Source of the DNA: Neobacillus niacini
GTDB taxonomy: Bacteria; Bacillota; Bacilli; Bacillales; Cytobacillaceae
NCBI RefSeq assembly: GCF_023715785.1
Contig: NZ_JAMBOX010000004.1
Span: 124,001-188,000 of the forward strand
DNA length: 64,000 nucleotides
Direction: 5' to 3'
The translations under genes and the position numbers were made by a program. The notes under the pieces were generated by a model. The model worked only from the letters and a program-made list of their open reading frames with translations, searched no databases and was not told the origin of the DNA. Every line of letters begins with the position of its first letter. Within the stretch, counting starts at the first letter, position 1. Below, one piece after another: positions 21,976 to 31,891 of this stretch.

Positions 21976-23814
21976 TTACTGTTTTTTTGTATTGTTATCG
22001 TCCATTTTTAACACGGCCATGAAAGCTTCTTGTGGTACCTCAACGGAACCGACTTGTTTCATCCGCTTTTTACCTTCTTTTTGCTTCTCAAGCAATTTGC
22101 GTTTACGGGAAATATCACCGCCATAACATTTGGCCAGAACGTTTTTCCGCATTGCTTTAATTGATGAACGGGCGACAATTTTTGTGCCGATCGTTGCTTG
22201 AATTGGAACCTCAAATTGCTGCCTCGGAATGAGATCCTTTAGTTTTTCAACAATGATTTTTCCACGTTCATAAGCGAAATCTCTATGGACAATGAAGCTT
22301 AATGCGTCAACTTTTTCCGCATTCAATAAAATATCCATTTTAACCAATTTTGATGGTTTATAACCGATTAATTCGTAATCAAATGAAGCGTAACCTCTTG
22401 TACTTGATTTCAATTGATCAAAGAAATCATAGACAATTTCCGCTAATGGGATCTCATAAATAATGCTGACACGATTTTCATCGAGATACTGCATATCAAT
22501 GAAAATTCCACGCTTTTGCTGGCAAAGTTCCATAATCGCTCCAACATAATCATTCGGCGACATCATGGTTGCCTTGACATATGGCTCTTCTACCCGGTCA
22601 ATTTTTTGCGGGTCCGGCATATTGGAAGGGTTATCGACATTAATTTGTGTGTCATCTGTCATATGCACATGATAAATAACGCTTGGTGCCGTCGTAATTA
22701 AATCAATCTTAAACTCCCGCTCAATCCGCTCCTGAATAATTTCCATATGAAGCAGACCTAAAAAGCCACAGCGGAACCCGAAGCCTAATGCTTGTGAGGT
22801 CTCTGGTTCAAATTGCAAGGCGGAGTCATTTAATTGCAGCTTTTCAAGTGCTTCCCGCAGGTCGTTAAATTTTGCGGTATCAATCGGATATAGCCCACAA
22901 TAAACCATCGGGTTTAGTTTCCGATAGCCTGGCAGCGGCTCTGTAGCACCGTTTTTTGCATTCGTAATCGTATCACCGACACGGGTATCTCCGACATTTT
23001 TAATGGCAGCGGTAAGAAAGCCGACATCACCAACTGATAATTCATCACGAAGGGTAGCTTTTGGCGTAAAAACTCCAACTTCAGTTACTTCAAATTCCGC
23101 TCCTGTCGCCATCATTTTTATTTTATCGCCCGCTTTAACGGTGCCTTCAACGACACGAATGTACGCAACCACACCGCGATAGGCATCATATAAGGAATCG
23201 AAAATCAACGCTTTTAATGGTGCTTCAGGATCGCCTTGTGGTGCAGGAACTTTCTCTACCACCTGTTCAAGAATGTCTTCAATCCCGATTCCCGCTTTCG
23301 CAGAAGCTAATACAGCTTCCGAAGCATCTAAACCGATTACATCTTCAATTTCATTACGCACACGTTCAGGGTCAGCGCTTGGCAGGTCAATCTTATTGAT
23401 AACTGGCAAGATTTCAAGGTCGTTATCAAGTGCAAGATAGACATTCGCCAGCGTCTGTGCCTCGATCCCCTGCGCAGCATCGACCACCAAAACCGCTCCT
23501 TCACAAGCAGCAAGGCTTCGGGATACCTCGTAAGTAAAATCGACGTGTCCCGGCGTGTCGATTAAATGAAAAATATATTCTTCCCCGTCTTTTGCTTTAT
23601 AGGTTAATTGGACAGCGTTTAACTTTATCGTTATGCCGCGCTCTCTTTCTAGATCCATTGAATCCAAAAGCTGCTCTTTCATTTCACGGGATGATAAGGC
23701 ATTGGTTTTTTCAAGGATCCGGTCGGCCAATGTTGATTTTCCATGGTCAATGTGGGCAATGATCGAAAAGTTCCTAATCTTCGATTGCCGTTTCAATCTT
23801 TCTTCTCTGTTCAT
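21976..23814 (-). CDS. lepA: Elongation factor 4 (LepA)
   Basis: Ribosome-associated translational GTPase that remodels or back-translocates ribosomes. The 612-residue protein has G1 AHIDHGKS near residue 18, DTPGHVD near 85 and NKIDLP near 138, the EF-G-like domains, and the LepA-specific C-terminal domain ending in [17 protein letters not shown]. The frame is open 26 codons upstream, but the ATG at 23814 follows GTAGGAGTG and matches the family start and length. A palindromic repeat lies upstream. Confidence 0.97.
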   Translation of the reverse strand: MNREERLKRQSKIRNFSIIAHIDHGKSTLADRILEKTNALSSREMKEQLLDSMDLERERGITIKLNAVQLTYKAKDGEEYIFHLIDTPGHVDFTYEVSRSLAACEGAVLVVDAAQGIEAQTLANVYLALDNDLEILPVINKIDLPSADPERVRNEIEDVIGLDASEAVLASAKAGIGIEDILEQVVEKVPAPQGDPEAPLKALIFDSLYDAYRGVVAYIRVVEGTVKAGDKIKMMATGAEFEVTEVGVFTPKATLRDELSVGDVGFLTAAIKNVGDTRVGDTITNAKNGATEPLPGYRKLNPMVYCGLYPIDTAKFNDLREALEKLQLNDSALQFEPETSQALGFGFRCGFLGLLHMEIIQERIEREFKIDLITTAPSVIYHVHMTDDTQINVDNPSNMPDPQKIDRVEEPYVKATMMSPNDYVGAIMELCQQKRGIFIDMQYLDENRVSIIYEIPLAEIVYDFFDQLKSSTRGYASFDYELIGYKPSKLVKMDILLNAEKVDALSFIVHRDFAYERGKIIVEKLKDLIPRQQFEVPIQATIGTKIVARSSIKAMRKNVLAKCYGGDISRKRKLLEKQKEGKKRMKQVGSVEVPQEAFMAVLKMDDNNTKKQ

Positions 23815-23898
23815 GTCGTTCACTCCTACTAGACTTACGTCCACGCACGTAAAACTATTTTTGATTATAACAGTAGGAAAAACAAGATTCAATTAAAA

Positions 23899-24021
23899 TC
23901 GAAAAGCGGAAGCGCCTTGTTCAGCCCCGACAAGCATAAGGCGAGCCGGCAGGAAGGTTGCTTTTTAACCTTCATGACGGATTGACTTATGTCCTCGAGG
24001 GGCTAGGCGCTGAAGCTAGAC
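23899..24021. repeat. Palindromic intergenic repeat, copy 1
   Basis: About 123 bp running from GAAAAGCGGAAGCGCC to GGCGCTGAAGCTAGAC, with an internal hairpin GGAAGGTTG/AACCTTC and outer arms AGCGCC/GGCGCT. It is nearly identical to the copy at 52.57 kb and related in inverted orientation to that at 63.28 kb. Ends, size and secondary structure resemble the small non-autonomous repeats (bcr-like/MITE-like) common between Bacillaceae genes. No ORF is inside. Confidence 0.8.
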
Positions 24022-24060
24022 AATTTCGAAAGGCGGCACCTTTTTGGTACCGCCCAGTTT

Positions 24061-24387
24061 TTAATCTGTTATCAGTTCTATCAATTTTTCCGAAGCAGTC
24101 GTTAACCCTTCAGACATTTTCTTCCCCATCGAGGAAAAGAAATTATAGGCACTGATTTCTTCCAACTTCTTCTTTTTCGCTTCAAGATCGTGGCTAGTGA
24201 TTTCATCGCCTAAAAAAGTCGCATTCAATTGTTGGCCATTTTCATTGATGGATACCGCATTTTGAAAGTTGGGGTCATCGTATCCCTTCATTTTATGGAT
24301 GCCGTTATTCGCCAATTCCATCCCGGTTAACACCGCGATAAACATCAGCGCTGCAATTACAATGCTTTTTAGCATGAACATCTTCAT
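24061..24387 (-). CDS. yqxA: YqxA family protein (DUF3679-like)
   Basis: A 108-residue protein with an N-terminal signal-anchor helix (residues 5-25) and a mainly polar exterior with charged helices (EAKKKKLEEISAYNFFSSMGKKMSEGL). It lies 17 nt after spoIIP and before lepA, the position of yqxA in B. subtilis, and the length agrees. Function unknown; co-expression with spoIIP during sporulation is inferred from spacing. SD AGGTGG precedes the ATG. Confidence 0.85.
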   Translation of the reverse strand: MKMFMLKSIVIAALMFIAVLTGMELANNGIHKMKGYDDPNFQNAVSINENGQQLNATFLGDEITSHDLEAKKKKLEEISAYNFFSSMGKKMSEGLTTASEKLIELITD

Positions 24388-24404
24388 GGGTATCCACCTA
24401 ACTT

Positions 24405-25604
24405 CTATTGATTATCTGATGATTGCTCCACGTCTTTGTTTACCTGTTCCGCCTGCCAGTAAAATTCGCTGAATACATCGGCAAGCGCATCTGCAGAACG
24501 GTTCAATTCCTCGAACGTATTGTCAACGCCGCCAAATTCAATTAAAATGGCATTCTCCGAGAGGTTTTGATTGTAAACTGCATTTCCAGATCCGGCTGGC
24601 TTAACCATTACTCCCCTGCTTAATCCCTTATATTTTTTCTCTAATAATTTGTGTAATTCTCTAGCCAGTTCAGCGTTTTTTTCATAATTCGGATTTTTCC
24701 CGCCGATGACAAATGCAAGTTTTGCATAAGCCTGACCGTTAATCGAAATGGTTGTATCATTTTTTCGTTTTGAATCTCTGTGAATATCAAAGAAATAGTG
24801 CAAATCACGATTGGAAGCCATTGCTGCCTGGACCACTTCACGCGATTCCTGATATGATTTAGGGTATGTTAACCCCTTTTTATTTAAATTCCCTTGAACA
24901 TCGGTTTTATCTACATGGGTTCCGATTCCCCTCTGCTCTAGGCTGGCCTTTAACTGGTCCCCGATATTGGTGACATTAATTTGCGAATGATAGGCCAGAT
25001 TAGGATTCGTTACACCCTTCAAGTATGGTAAATAGGATTCCCGATTATGCGTAAAGTAAACATAGACAACTTTACGGTCCCCGGTTGTCTGATTGGGTGC
25101 AGGTGACGGATTTTGATCCGCCGGTTGATCCAGGCCCTCCAGGTTCTGCAAGGCAGCCTCTCGCTCTGCCTGCATGATTTCAAGCGGCGGCGAGGATTCA
25201 ATCGGCATATTCGTATAGTTTGTCCCCTCACCGGCAACCAGAATTTTTCCATCAAACTCATAAAACCCGGGAAGTTCCCTGCCTAGTAAACTGCGGGGAT
25301 CATCCAGATTAATATTGCTGGACAGCTTAAAAATTAGATTGGTCATGGTCGGGAAGGTAAAATCCGGCTTTGCCTTCAAGAAATGGTGGTTCTCCCAGCC
25401 CATCAATTGATACAGCAATTCACCGTTGACCTTTGTTGCTGCTTGATTGACAGATGCGGATGATAGCCGATATTGTGGCTTTAACGAGGTTAATAGCCCG
25501 CTGATGGAAAAAATGGAAAGCATAAATATAAAAATGGCTGTCATTAGCTTCAGTACTGTTGTCCCCTGGACCATTATAAAAGTTCCCGACGTTTTTGTTT
25601 TCAT
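24405..25604 (-). CDS. spoIIP: Stage II sporulation protein P
   Basis: Peptidoglycan amidase/endopeptidase of the SpoIID-SpoIIM-SpoIIP complex that drives forespore engulfment. The 399-residue protein has one N-terminal membrane helix (about 17-38), a Pro-rich linker (near 160-175), and the SpoIIP amidase domain (about 180-375) with YFTHNRESYLPYL, the metal-site region FFDIHRDSKRK near residue 275 and NAILIEFGGVDNT near 360. It follows gpr after a hairpin. Confidence 0.95.
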   Translation of the reverse strand: MKTKTSGTFIMVQGTTVLKLMTAIFIFMLSIFSISGLLTSLKPQYRLSSASVNQAATKVNGELLYQLMGWENHHFLKAKPDFTFPTMTNLIFKLSSNINLDDPRSLLGRELPGFYEFDGKILVAGEGTNYTNMPIESSPPLEIMQAEREAALQNLEGLDQPADQNPSPAPNQTTGDRKVVYVYFTHNRESYLPYLKGVTNPNLAYHSQINVTNIGDQLKASLEQRGIGTHVDKTDVQGNLNKKGLTYPKSYQESREVVQAAMASNRDLHYFFDIHRDSKRKNDTTISINGQAYAKLAFVIGGKNPNYEKNAELARELHKLLEKKYKGLSRGVMVKPAGSGNAVYNQNLSENAILIEFGGVDNTFEELNRSADALADVFSEFYWQAEQVNKDVEQSSDNQ

Positions 25605-25672
25605 GGTTCCACCTCACACTCAGGATTCTAGTAAATCATATGAGGTTACTAGAGTTGGTAGAACCATTTCTT

Positions 25673-25706
25673 AACAGGGTCTATTATTTTTAAAAATAGA
25701 CCCTGT
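25673..25706 (-). terminator. Hairpin after gpr
   Basis: Near-perfect inverted repeat ACAGGGTCTATT…AATAGACCCTGT, 6 nt past the gpr stop. The T-run after it is weak (TTAAG), so termination may be partial. Confidence 0.55.
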
Positions 25707-25711
25707 ATGGT

Positions 25712-26827
25712 TTATCTTGTGTAGAAGCCAGCGTTGTCCTGGTCAATCGAGCTGTGCAGGGAGGCATTCAGTCCATTTGCAATCAGGTTCGCCATGTCTT
25801 CGATAAATACATCGACTTCCTTCGGGGTAACCATCAGATTATGCCCAAGCGGCGCCAGCACTTCCTGAATGAGTCTTCTTTTTTCATCATCAGGCAGCGT
25901 ACCGACAATGCCAAGAAAGGTTTTTCGATGCTTTTCTTCCGGGAGGTCTTCCTCGGTAAGTTTTCGCCTTTCGCCAAAAGTCAGTCCTGCCGGGGCAAGC
26001 GCCCGTGACGGACGATTCCCTTCCCGCATTTCCTTGCCAAAATGCTTTAAAATGAAATCAATCGTATCACTAGTAATCGATACGGCATCGACAACGGTCG
26101 GAACACCGATTGCGATGACCGGAACCCCTAATGTATCCTTACTTAGTTCTTTTCGTTTATTGCCGACCCCCGAACCCGGATGGATGCCAGTATCGGAAAT
26201 TTGGATGGTCGAATTTACCCGTTCAATGGAGCGGGATGCAAGCGCATCGATGGCAATAACAAAATCGGGTTTGGTTTTTTCAACAACACCAAAGATGATA
26301 TCGCTCGTTTCAATTCCGGTCAGCCCCATCACCCCTGGTGCCAAAGCACTGACAGGGCGGTAACCTTCCTCCACATTCTCAGGTTGGAGTTCAAACAGGT
26401 GCCGGGTAACGAGCAGGTTTTCACAAACCATCGGGCCGAGAGCATCCGGAGTGACATTCCAGTTCCCTAGGCCGACAACCAAACAGGAATCTGTTTTTTT
26501 AATTCCGGCTCCCTCAACAAAATGGGCAAATTCTCGGGCAAACACCTCTTGAACCTTTTGCTGTATATCGGTATTTTGCTTGCGAATCCCCTGCACTTCC
26601 AGAGTTAAATACCTTCCAGCCTTTTTGCCAAGCTGTTGTTCTCCTTGTTTCGTCACTTCCACTAGGGAAATTTTAATATCATCTACATCTTTTTCTTTTA
26701 TGATGACGCCTTCAATCTGAGAAAGATTTTCCTCCTGGTCAACTGACTGCTGCAGCACCATCTCTCTTGCTTCAATCGCCAAGTCAGTCCTGACAGAGTA
26801 CATGCTTAAGTCGATCGATTCATTCAT
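25712..26827 (-). CDS. gpr: Germination protease Gpr
   Basis: Spore endopeptidase that degrades small acid-soluble spore proteins on germination; made in the forespore as a zymogen. The 371-residue protein contains the propeptide region with the self-cleavage context [12 protein letters not shown] near residues 9-20, and the conserved segments [27 protein letters not shown] and [11 protein letters not shown]. The ATG follows TAGGAGTG. Forespore SigF/SigG expression is expected from the family; only a weak candidate (TGCATG about 70 nt upstream) is visible. Confidence 0.96.
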   Translation of the reverse strand: MNESIDLSMYSVRTDLAIEAREMVLQQSVDQEENLSQIEGVIIKEKDVDDIKISLVEVTKQGEQQLGKKAGRYLTLEVQGIRKQNTDIQQKVQEVFAREFAHFVEGAGIKKTDSCLVVGLGNWNVTPDALGPMVCENLLVTRHLFELQPENVEEGYRPVSALAPGVMGLTGIETSDIIFGVVEKTKPDFVIAIDALASRSIERVNSTIQISDTGIHPGSGVGNKRKELSKDTLGVPVIAIGVPTVVDAVSITSDTIDFILKHFGKEMREGNRPSRALAPAGLTFGERRKLTEEDLPEEKHRKTFLGIVGTLPDDEKRRLIQEVLAPLGHNLMVTPKEVDVFIEDMANLIANGLNASLHSSIDQDNAGFYTR

Positions 26828-26922
26828 TTACCATCACTCCTATGAAAAATAGAAACTATTTCCTAATTTTTCCCTGATTACAATAAAACATGCACCCGAA
26901 AAATAAGTAACCTAATAATGTA

Positions 26923-26951
26923 TTGCAATCTGGGGTTCTGTTTGATAAAAT
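26923..26951 (+). promoter_or_regulatory. SigA promoter for rpsT
   Basis: TTGCAA (26923-26928), 17 nt, TAAAAT (26946-26951), giving a leader of about 80 nt before rpsT. Confidence 0.65.
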
Positions 26952-27037
26952 ATCTCTTGTTGCAATTAAATTGTGAATGATTGTTTAGTCGAGTTCATAT
27001 AGTCTCGATTCTCGATTCTTTACAGGAGGTGAAATTA

Positions 27038-27298
27038 ATGCCTAACATTAAATCTGCTATCAAGCGTGTAAAAATTAACGAAGCTAAAAATGCTCAAAAT
27101 ACAATGGCGAAGTCTGCTATGCGTACTGCTGTTAAGAAGGCTGAAGCTGCAGTTACTCTTAACGATACTGCTACTGCGAAGGAAGCTTATGCAACTGCTG
27201 CAAGCAATTTGGACAAGGCAGCTGCAAAAGGTCTTATCCACAAAAATGCTGCTGCTCGTAAAAAAGCTCGCCTAATGAAAAAAATTAACGCTTTGTAA
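27038..27298 (+). CDS. rpsT: 30S ribosomal protein S20
   Basis: An 86-residue, Lys/Ala-rich helical protein that binds the 5' domain of 16S rRNA. The start MPNIKSAIKRVK is the family start; the frame stays open 19 codons upstream, but AGGAGGTG at 8 nt fixes the ATG at 27038. It is the only plus-strand gene between gpr and holA, and is closed by two hairpins. Confidence 0.97.
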   Translation: MPNIKSAIKRVKINEAKNAQNTMAKSAMRTAVKKAEAAVTLNDTATAKEAYATAASNLDKAAAKGLIHKNAAARKKARLMKKINAL

Positions 27299-27369
27299 TA
27301 AATGAAAACTCGTCGATTGGCGAGTCCGATAGGACGAAGACAGAGACGTAGTTGAATTTATGCGTTTAG

Positions 27370-27401
27370 AAAGGATAAAATTTGCTAAAATTTTATCCTT
27401 T
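27370..27401 (+). terminator. Terminator hairpin 1 after rpsT
   Basis: Arms AAAGGATAAAAT and ATTTTATCCTTT form a 12-bp perfect stem, followed by CTTATT. Confidence 0.6.
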
Positions 27402-27410
27402 CTTATTGGC

Positions 27411-27447
27411 TAAAAAAAACGATTCCTCGAGCAGGAATCGTTTTTTT
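27411..27447. terminator. Bidirectional terminator between rpsT and holA
   Basis: AAACGATTCCT…AGGAATCGTTT stem flanked by an A-run on the left and TTTTTTT on the right, so it serves rpsT (+) and holA (-). Confidence 0.8.
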
Positions 27448-28462
27448 ATTTATTCAGCCGGAACAGAAGCATTTCAACCAGCAAGGATTTATTCATTCCG
27501 CCTGTTTTCATTTTGTAGTCGGCTTCAGCAAGGTAATTCATGATTTTCGATAGTTCTTGATCGGTAAATTTTGCCGCCTGGCCAAGAGCAAGCTTGACAC
27601 GAAACGGGTGAGTTTTTAATAATCCGGCCGCCTGCTGCTGTCCATAGCCGCGTCTGGACAATTCTTTTACCTGGTAAATAAGCCTAAATTGTCCTGCAAG
27701 CAAGGCCAAAATCTTGATTGGCTCTTCATTTTGCTTGATCAAATCATAATAGATCCGTAATGCCTCATCAAGCTTACGCTGGACAACCTTTTCTATCAGG
27801 GTGAATATGTTTTGTTCCAGTGACCTGGCAACAAGTTTATCAACAAGTTCAACATCAATTTGTTTTTCATCGGCGGCATATAGTGCCAGTTTTTCCAGCT
27901 CACTTGAAATCATAAACAAATTTGTCCCGACAAGGGCCAGTAAATGTTCAATCGCGTCAGGATGGATGTCGATGCCATTTGTTTTTGCCCGATCCTTCAC
28001 CCAATTTTTCAATTCAGGCTCTGATAATTTTTTCGCTTCTACTACTTCTGCCTGCCGTTTCAGTTCCTTTACGATTTTCTTCCGCTCATCCAATTTCTCA
28101 TATGGAGCCGAGAGAACGAGTACCGTATACGGTGCAGGCTCTTTTATGTAGGTTTCTAACCTGGATATATTGTGATTGACCTTTTCCTTGGTCTTTTCGG
28201 CGGTCAAAAACACGGGATTATGTAGAAAAATGACTTTCCTCTCACCCAAAAACGGAAAAGTCTCGGCATCCTCGATTGCCGCTTCAATTGGGGTCTCCTC
28301 TAAATCATAAGCGGAAAAGTTAAAGTCCAGGTCGTCCTCATTGAGAACCTGGTTGAGGATTAACTGCTTCGTTTCATTGATTAAAAAAGCTTCCGTCCCA
28401 TATAATAAATAAACAGAAGCGATATTTTTTTGTTTTATTTTTTTCCATATGTCCATAACCAT
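27446..28462 (-). CDS. holA: DNA polymerase III subunit delta
   Basis: Clamp-loader subunit that opens the beta clamp. The 338-residue protein (yqeN in B. subtilis) has the N-terminal AAA+-like domain with VYLLYGTEAFLI near residue 17 and AETFPFLGERKVIF near 70, and the C-terminal helical part with ARSLEQNIFTLIEKV and HPFRVKLALGQA. ATG follows GGGAGCG. A promoter-like TTGTCA-17-TACGAT lies upstream. It sits next to comEC and rpsT as in B. subtilis. Confidence 0.94.
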   Translation of the reverse strand: MVMDIWKKIKQKNIASVYLLYGTEAFLINETKQLILNQVLNEDDLDFNFSAYDLEETPIEAAIEDAETFPFLGERKVIFLHNPVFLTAEKTKEKVNHNISRLETYIKEPAPYTVLVLSAPYEKLDERKKIVKELKRQAEVVEAKKLSEPELKNWVKDRAKTNGIDIHPDAIEHLLALVGTNLFMISSELEKLALYAADEKQIDVELVDKLVARSLEQNIFTLIEKVVQRKLDEALRIYYDLIKQNEEPIKILALLAGQFRLIYQVKELSRRGYGQQQAAGLLKTHPFRVKLALGQAAKFTDQELSKIMNYLAEADYKMKTGGMNKSLLVEMLLFRLNK

Positions 28463-28764
28463 TGTTCAGCGCTCCCTTTACTTCACTCCTTATTATCGTA
28501 ATGAAGCTAGAGGCGTTTGACAAGTAGTAAAAGGGAATTGACAACTGTCGCCATAGTGCCAACTCCCGATCTATAATAAACGCCTGCAATATTTGCCCTA
28601 GGAACTCATATTATCAGGCGGGAATCATCTGTAAACTTATTGTAGCCGTTAGTTAGTCAAACTATTTTGACAACACTTGTCAACAGAGGAAAAGCAATTT
28701 AAGGCGTGCTGGATTTTTTCAAGAGAATAGCTTATACTATATTGTGAAATAGGAGGGGTAGACT
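28463..28764. promoter_or_regulatory. Divergent intergenic region holA / yqzM
   Basis: About 300 bp with no convincing ORF. On minus, TTGTCA (28518-28523), 17 nt, TACGAT (28495-28500) is a candidate holA promoter. On plus, TGGATT (28710-28715), 17 nt, TATACT (28733-28738) is a candidate yqzM promoter. A direct repeat of TTGACA/TTGTCA-like motifs lies near 28667-28684. Nothing else is recognised. Confidence 0.4.
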
Positions 28765-28899
28765 GTGAACGAATTTGAAAAGAATTTGCAAAGTAAGCGG
28801 AACGATGCAATTGATTCAGGGGTTGGATTTATCGTTTCTTTTGGTTTTTTTGCCACTATGTTTATAATTGCAACAGTCATTAAGCTGATTGGTTCTTAA
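28765..28899 (+). CDS. yqzM: YqzM family small membrane protein
   Basis: A 44-residue protein starting MNEFEKNLQSKRNDAIDSGV, followed by one hydrophobic helix (about 20-42). It matches YqzM of B. subtilis, located between comEC and holA. The start is GTG, with AGGAGGGG upstream. Function unknown. A hairpin terminator shared with comEC follows. Confidence 0.9.
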   Translation: MNEFEKNLQSKRNDAIDSGVGFIVSFGFFATMFIIATVIKLIGS

Positions 28900-28926
28900 T
28901 ATTTGGCTACATATGGTTTACTCAAG

Positions 28927-28956
28927 GAGACTGCCGATACCGGCAGCCTCTTTTTA
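28927..28956. terminator. Bidirectional terminator yqzM / comEC
   Basis: GAGACTGCCG…CGGCAGCCTC hairpin with GATA loop, followed on plus by TTTTTAATT, 13 nt from the comEC stop on minus. Confidence 0.75.
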
Positions 28957-28968
28957 ATTCTCTATATA

Positions 28969-29892
28969 CTATGGAAGATAAGGGATAAAGGTTCCTTCCG
29001 TATGATAAAATCTGTAGGTTATTGCCCCGCTTTTATCCGTTCGATAAATCATCGTCTTCTGATCCCCCAGGAGGGTTAATACCTCCTGATGAGGATGTCC
29101 AAACCGGTTGTTCTCCCTGGCTGAGATGAGCGCAATCTTTGGCCGCAATTGATGTATAAATGAGCCAGCACTTGATGTCCTGCTGCCATGATGGCCGGCT
29201 TTCAAAACATCAACCTGTAAATGGGGGTATTTTTTTATAATTCTCTCTTCCCCCGCTTGATCCAAATCGCCGCCAAAAAACCAGCTGAGCCCCCCGATTT
29301 CAGCAGCAATAGCAACCGACCCGCTGTTTCTTTCCCCTTCAAAAGATTGTTCTGGGGCGAGTATATAAAATGAACCTTCATCACTCCCCCATTTATATCC
29401 ATTGGATACAAATACCACGGGAATTTCCTGAAGCTTTGCTTCTTTAATAATCGCTTGTTCCATTTGCGATGACTGCGTTACGTCAGGCAGCAAAATCTGT
29501 CTTACTTTAATTTCTTGTAAAACGGCAAGCGCACCGCCAATATGGTCCATATCACCATGGGTAAGGATCAGCTTATCAATCATTGTGACTCCTTTTCCCT
29601 TTAGATAAGGTACAACGACATCCCTTCCCACTTCATATGGTTTTGCCCGCCTTTTCCATTGTTCCTCATTGAATTCCAGAGTACCGCCGGTGTCAATCAA
29701 ATAGGTACCTTTCCGCTGAGGCAAATCAATCAAGATGCTATCCCCTTGCCCTACGTCAATCATCGTAACTTCACCATATGGATAAAACCAGTTCCAGGCA
29801 GGCTGAATAAAAAACAGGCAAATAACAAAGATAAGCAAATATTTTTTATTTTTAGGAGACAAACATTGTTTCCCAAACAAGAAAGATGGCAC
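28969..29892 (-). pseudogene. comEC: comEC, 3' part after a frameshift (metallo-beta-lactamase-like domain)
   Basis: This frame encodes the C-terminal part of the DNA-uptake channel ComEC/Rec2: two short hydrophobic stretches, then an extracellular metallo-beta-lactamase-like domain with THGDMDHIGGAL and KAGHHGSRTSS motifs, ending near residue 307 of the nominal ORF. It overlaps the 5' part by 41 nt in another frame. Removing one base from the GGGAAA run near 29868-29876 would join the two into one protein of usual ComEC length. The nominal start at 29892 has no SD, so on its own it is probably not translated. Confidence 0.8.
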
Positions 29893-31297
29893 AGATCAGG
29901 ATTAGGTAGATTATTAGCAGCCACAGATTTGGCCTACCCGGAGTGAAGGCGGCAAAATCCAAATTGGCAATGACAGCAATAAGCTTGTCAAACATATTTA
30001 TGATTTTTACAAAAATCGCGCTTAGGATGAACGGAGTTTTATCAAATAAAAGCTGAAGAAAAAACAGGATGTATAAGCCTGGAAGGTAAACAAAGGAAAA
30101 TAGTGGAATGTATAATAAGTTGGCAAAAATGCCAATCAACGAAAGTTCGAAAAAGTGATAAAGCAGAAAAGGAAATGCTGCTAGTTGTGATGCGACCGAG
30201 ACAGCTAACATTGCACCAAGTTTTTCATAATGCTTTAGGAGGTGCCCAACCGACAAAATAATCGCCCAACTTACCGAAAAGGACAGCTGAAAACCGACAT
30301 CAAAAAGGTATAACGGGTTAATTGCTAGACAAAGCAGACATGCAATGCTGATTGCATCAATCGGTAACAGCCTAAGCCTCCCGTTCCACTTTTCCGTCAA
30401 TAACACAAGAAAGATCATCAATGCAGCGCGAATAACCGAGGGAGAAGCGCCTGTCAAAATAACATAGACAGGCAAAAGGATAAGTAGGAAATTGCCCATA
30501 AACTGTCTGGTTAATCCCATTCGTATCCCCAAATAGAATATCATTGCGATAAGTAACGAAACATGAAGACCGGAAATGGCCAGCAAATGGACGATGCCTG
30601 TCTCCTGGTAATCACCCAGCACATCCGGGTCAAGCAAGCTCCTATCCCCAAAAATTAATGCGGCGGATAATGAGGCAATCTCCGGGGGAAAGTTATTTTC
30701 CAGATAACGAATCCCATTCAATCGTAATAGTTTAAAAGTGATGACCGGATTACTTTTCGCAGCCGCCACACAATTTTCCAAGGGATTTCGGTCGGTTTCG
30801 ATGATCCAATATATTTCCTTTGTCGCAAGATACCGCCGATAATCAAAACCATTCGGATTCTTGGCGATTCTAGGCAATTTCATTTTGCCTGAAACACGAC
30901 AGGCCATGCCATAAAAAGACTGGGCTTTTAACGCCGCTTGTTCTTGTTGGGATTTGATGTTATATCGGACAAGGAGGTTTTCGTTATAAGCTATCTCTTT
31001 AGCTTGGATTTGCAGTAAGTCACCATCTATTTTGGGTTCTTGGCTGTATTCGAGGGTAAATGTCGTGGAATCGTTGGGAAGAACGCTGTGATTGTTCTTT
31101 CCCGCTTGATACCCAATAGCAAAAAAACAAACAAACGTTAACATAAGAACTAAAAATTGTTGCAGCGTTAAGCTTTTGTATGTAATTAAAAGATAAAGAT
31201 AAAAAATCAGCAGCAGTAAAAATGGGGCAATTTTAATTAGGGATGCTGACACCGCCAACAGTGCGGCAACAGCAAAATAAAAGTATTTTCCAGCCAT
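29852..31297 (-). pseudogene. comEC: comEC, 5' part (competence membrane domain), frame breaks before the C-terminal domain
   Basis: About 481 residues from the ATG at 31297 (SD GGAG at 9 nt; the frame is open to 31342). It contains N-terminal helices, the OB-like extracellular region (about 70-170) and the competence membrane domain with HLLAISGLHVSLL near residue 250, a ComEC signature. The frame ends at 29852 because of a +1 shift in GGGAAA near 29870. ComEC normally transports single-stranded DNA across the membrane; as read, the protein would lack the external nuclease-like domain. Either a real mutation or a sequencing error. Confidence 0.8.
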
Positions 31298-31359
31298 GTT
31301 TTTTTTCTCCATATTGTGAGGGATGGAACCAGCGCCGGTCATGTAACCAGCGCGGCCTT

Positions 31360-31821
31360 TTAATGATTGAGACCCCGAAAATCAATTACCTGTTCAATCA
31401 ATTCAACTTTTTCCAATTTCACATTTGCTTGCTGGAATAATTCAAGCGCATACGGATGGTTTTTATAGTCCGCAGCATAATAAACAGTCTTAATTCCTGC
31501 CTGAATAAGAGCCTTACAGCATTGCAAACACGGGAAATGGGTAACATAAATTTCGGCACCATCCGTTGGGACGCCAAACTTTGCACATTGCAAGAGTGCA
31601 TTCATTTCGGCATGAATCGTACGCACGCAATGATGGTCAATCACATAACACCCCTTATCAATACAATGATCGCCACCAGCAATAGAGCCGTTATAGCCGC
31701 CTGCAATAATCCGTTTGTCCCTTACGATGGTAGCGCCGACTGTCAGGCGCGTGCATGTGCTGCGCAGTGCAAGTAAATGGCTTTGTGCCATGAAATATTG
31801 ATCCCAAGAAATTCGCTCCAT
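31360..31821 (-). CDS. comEB: ComE operon protein 2, dCMP deaminase family
   Basis: A 153-residue zinc-dependent deaminase. It has HAEMNALLQC (catalytic His and Glu) and PCLQCC zinc cysteines, plus CTRLTVGATIV near residue 23, as in dCMP deaminases. It sits between comEA and comEC in the standard comE order. It may supply dUMP for thymidylate synthesis; in B. subtilis it is not required for transformation. No anomalies in the frame. Confidence 0.93.
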   Translation of the reverse strand: MERISWDQYFMAQSHLLALRSTCTRLTVGATIVRDKRIIAGGYNGSIAGGDHCIDKGCYVIDHHCVRTIHAEMNALLQCAKFGVPTDGAEIYVTHFPCLQCCKALIQAGIKTVYYAADYKNHPYALELFQQANVKLEKVELIEQVIDFRGLNH

Positions 31822-31891
31822 AGTTTAACTCTCCCTCGCAGGTTCTTTCTGTTTAGTTTAATGTGGCTTGTCCATCCGGTCAATGAGGAAT

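Noticed and set aside
28374-28589. 71-codon minus-strand ORF in the holA/yqzM gap
   Set aside because: Overlaps the holA start in another frame, has no SD and no recognisable family.
29852-29892. Programmed -1 frameshift joining the two comEC frames
   Set aside because: The join needs a +1 (or -2) shift, and no slippery heptamer is in the right frame, so mutation or sequencing error is simpler.
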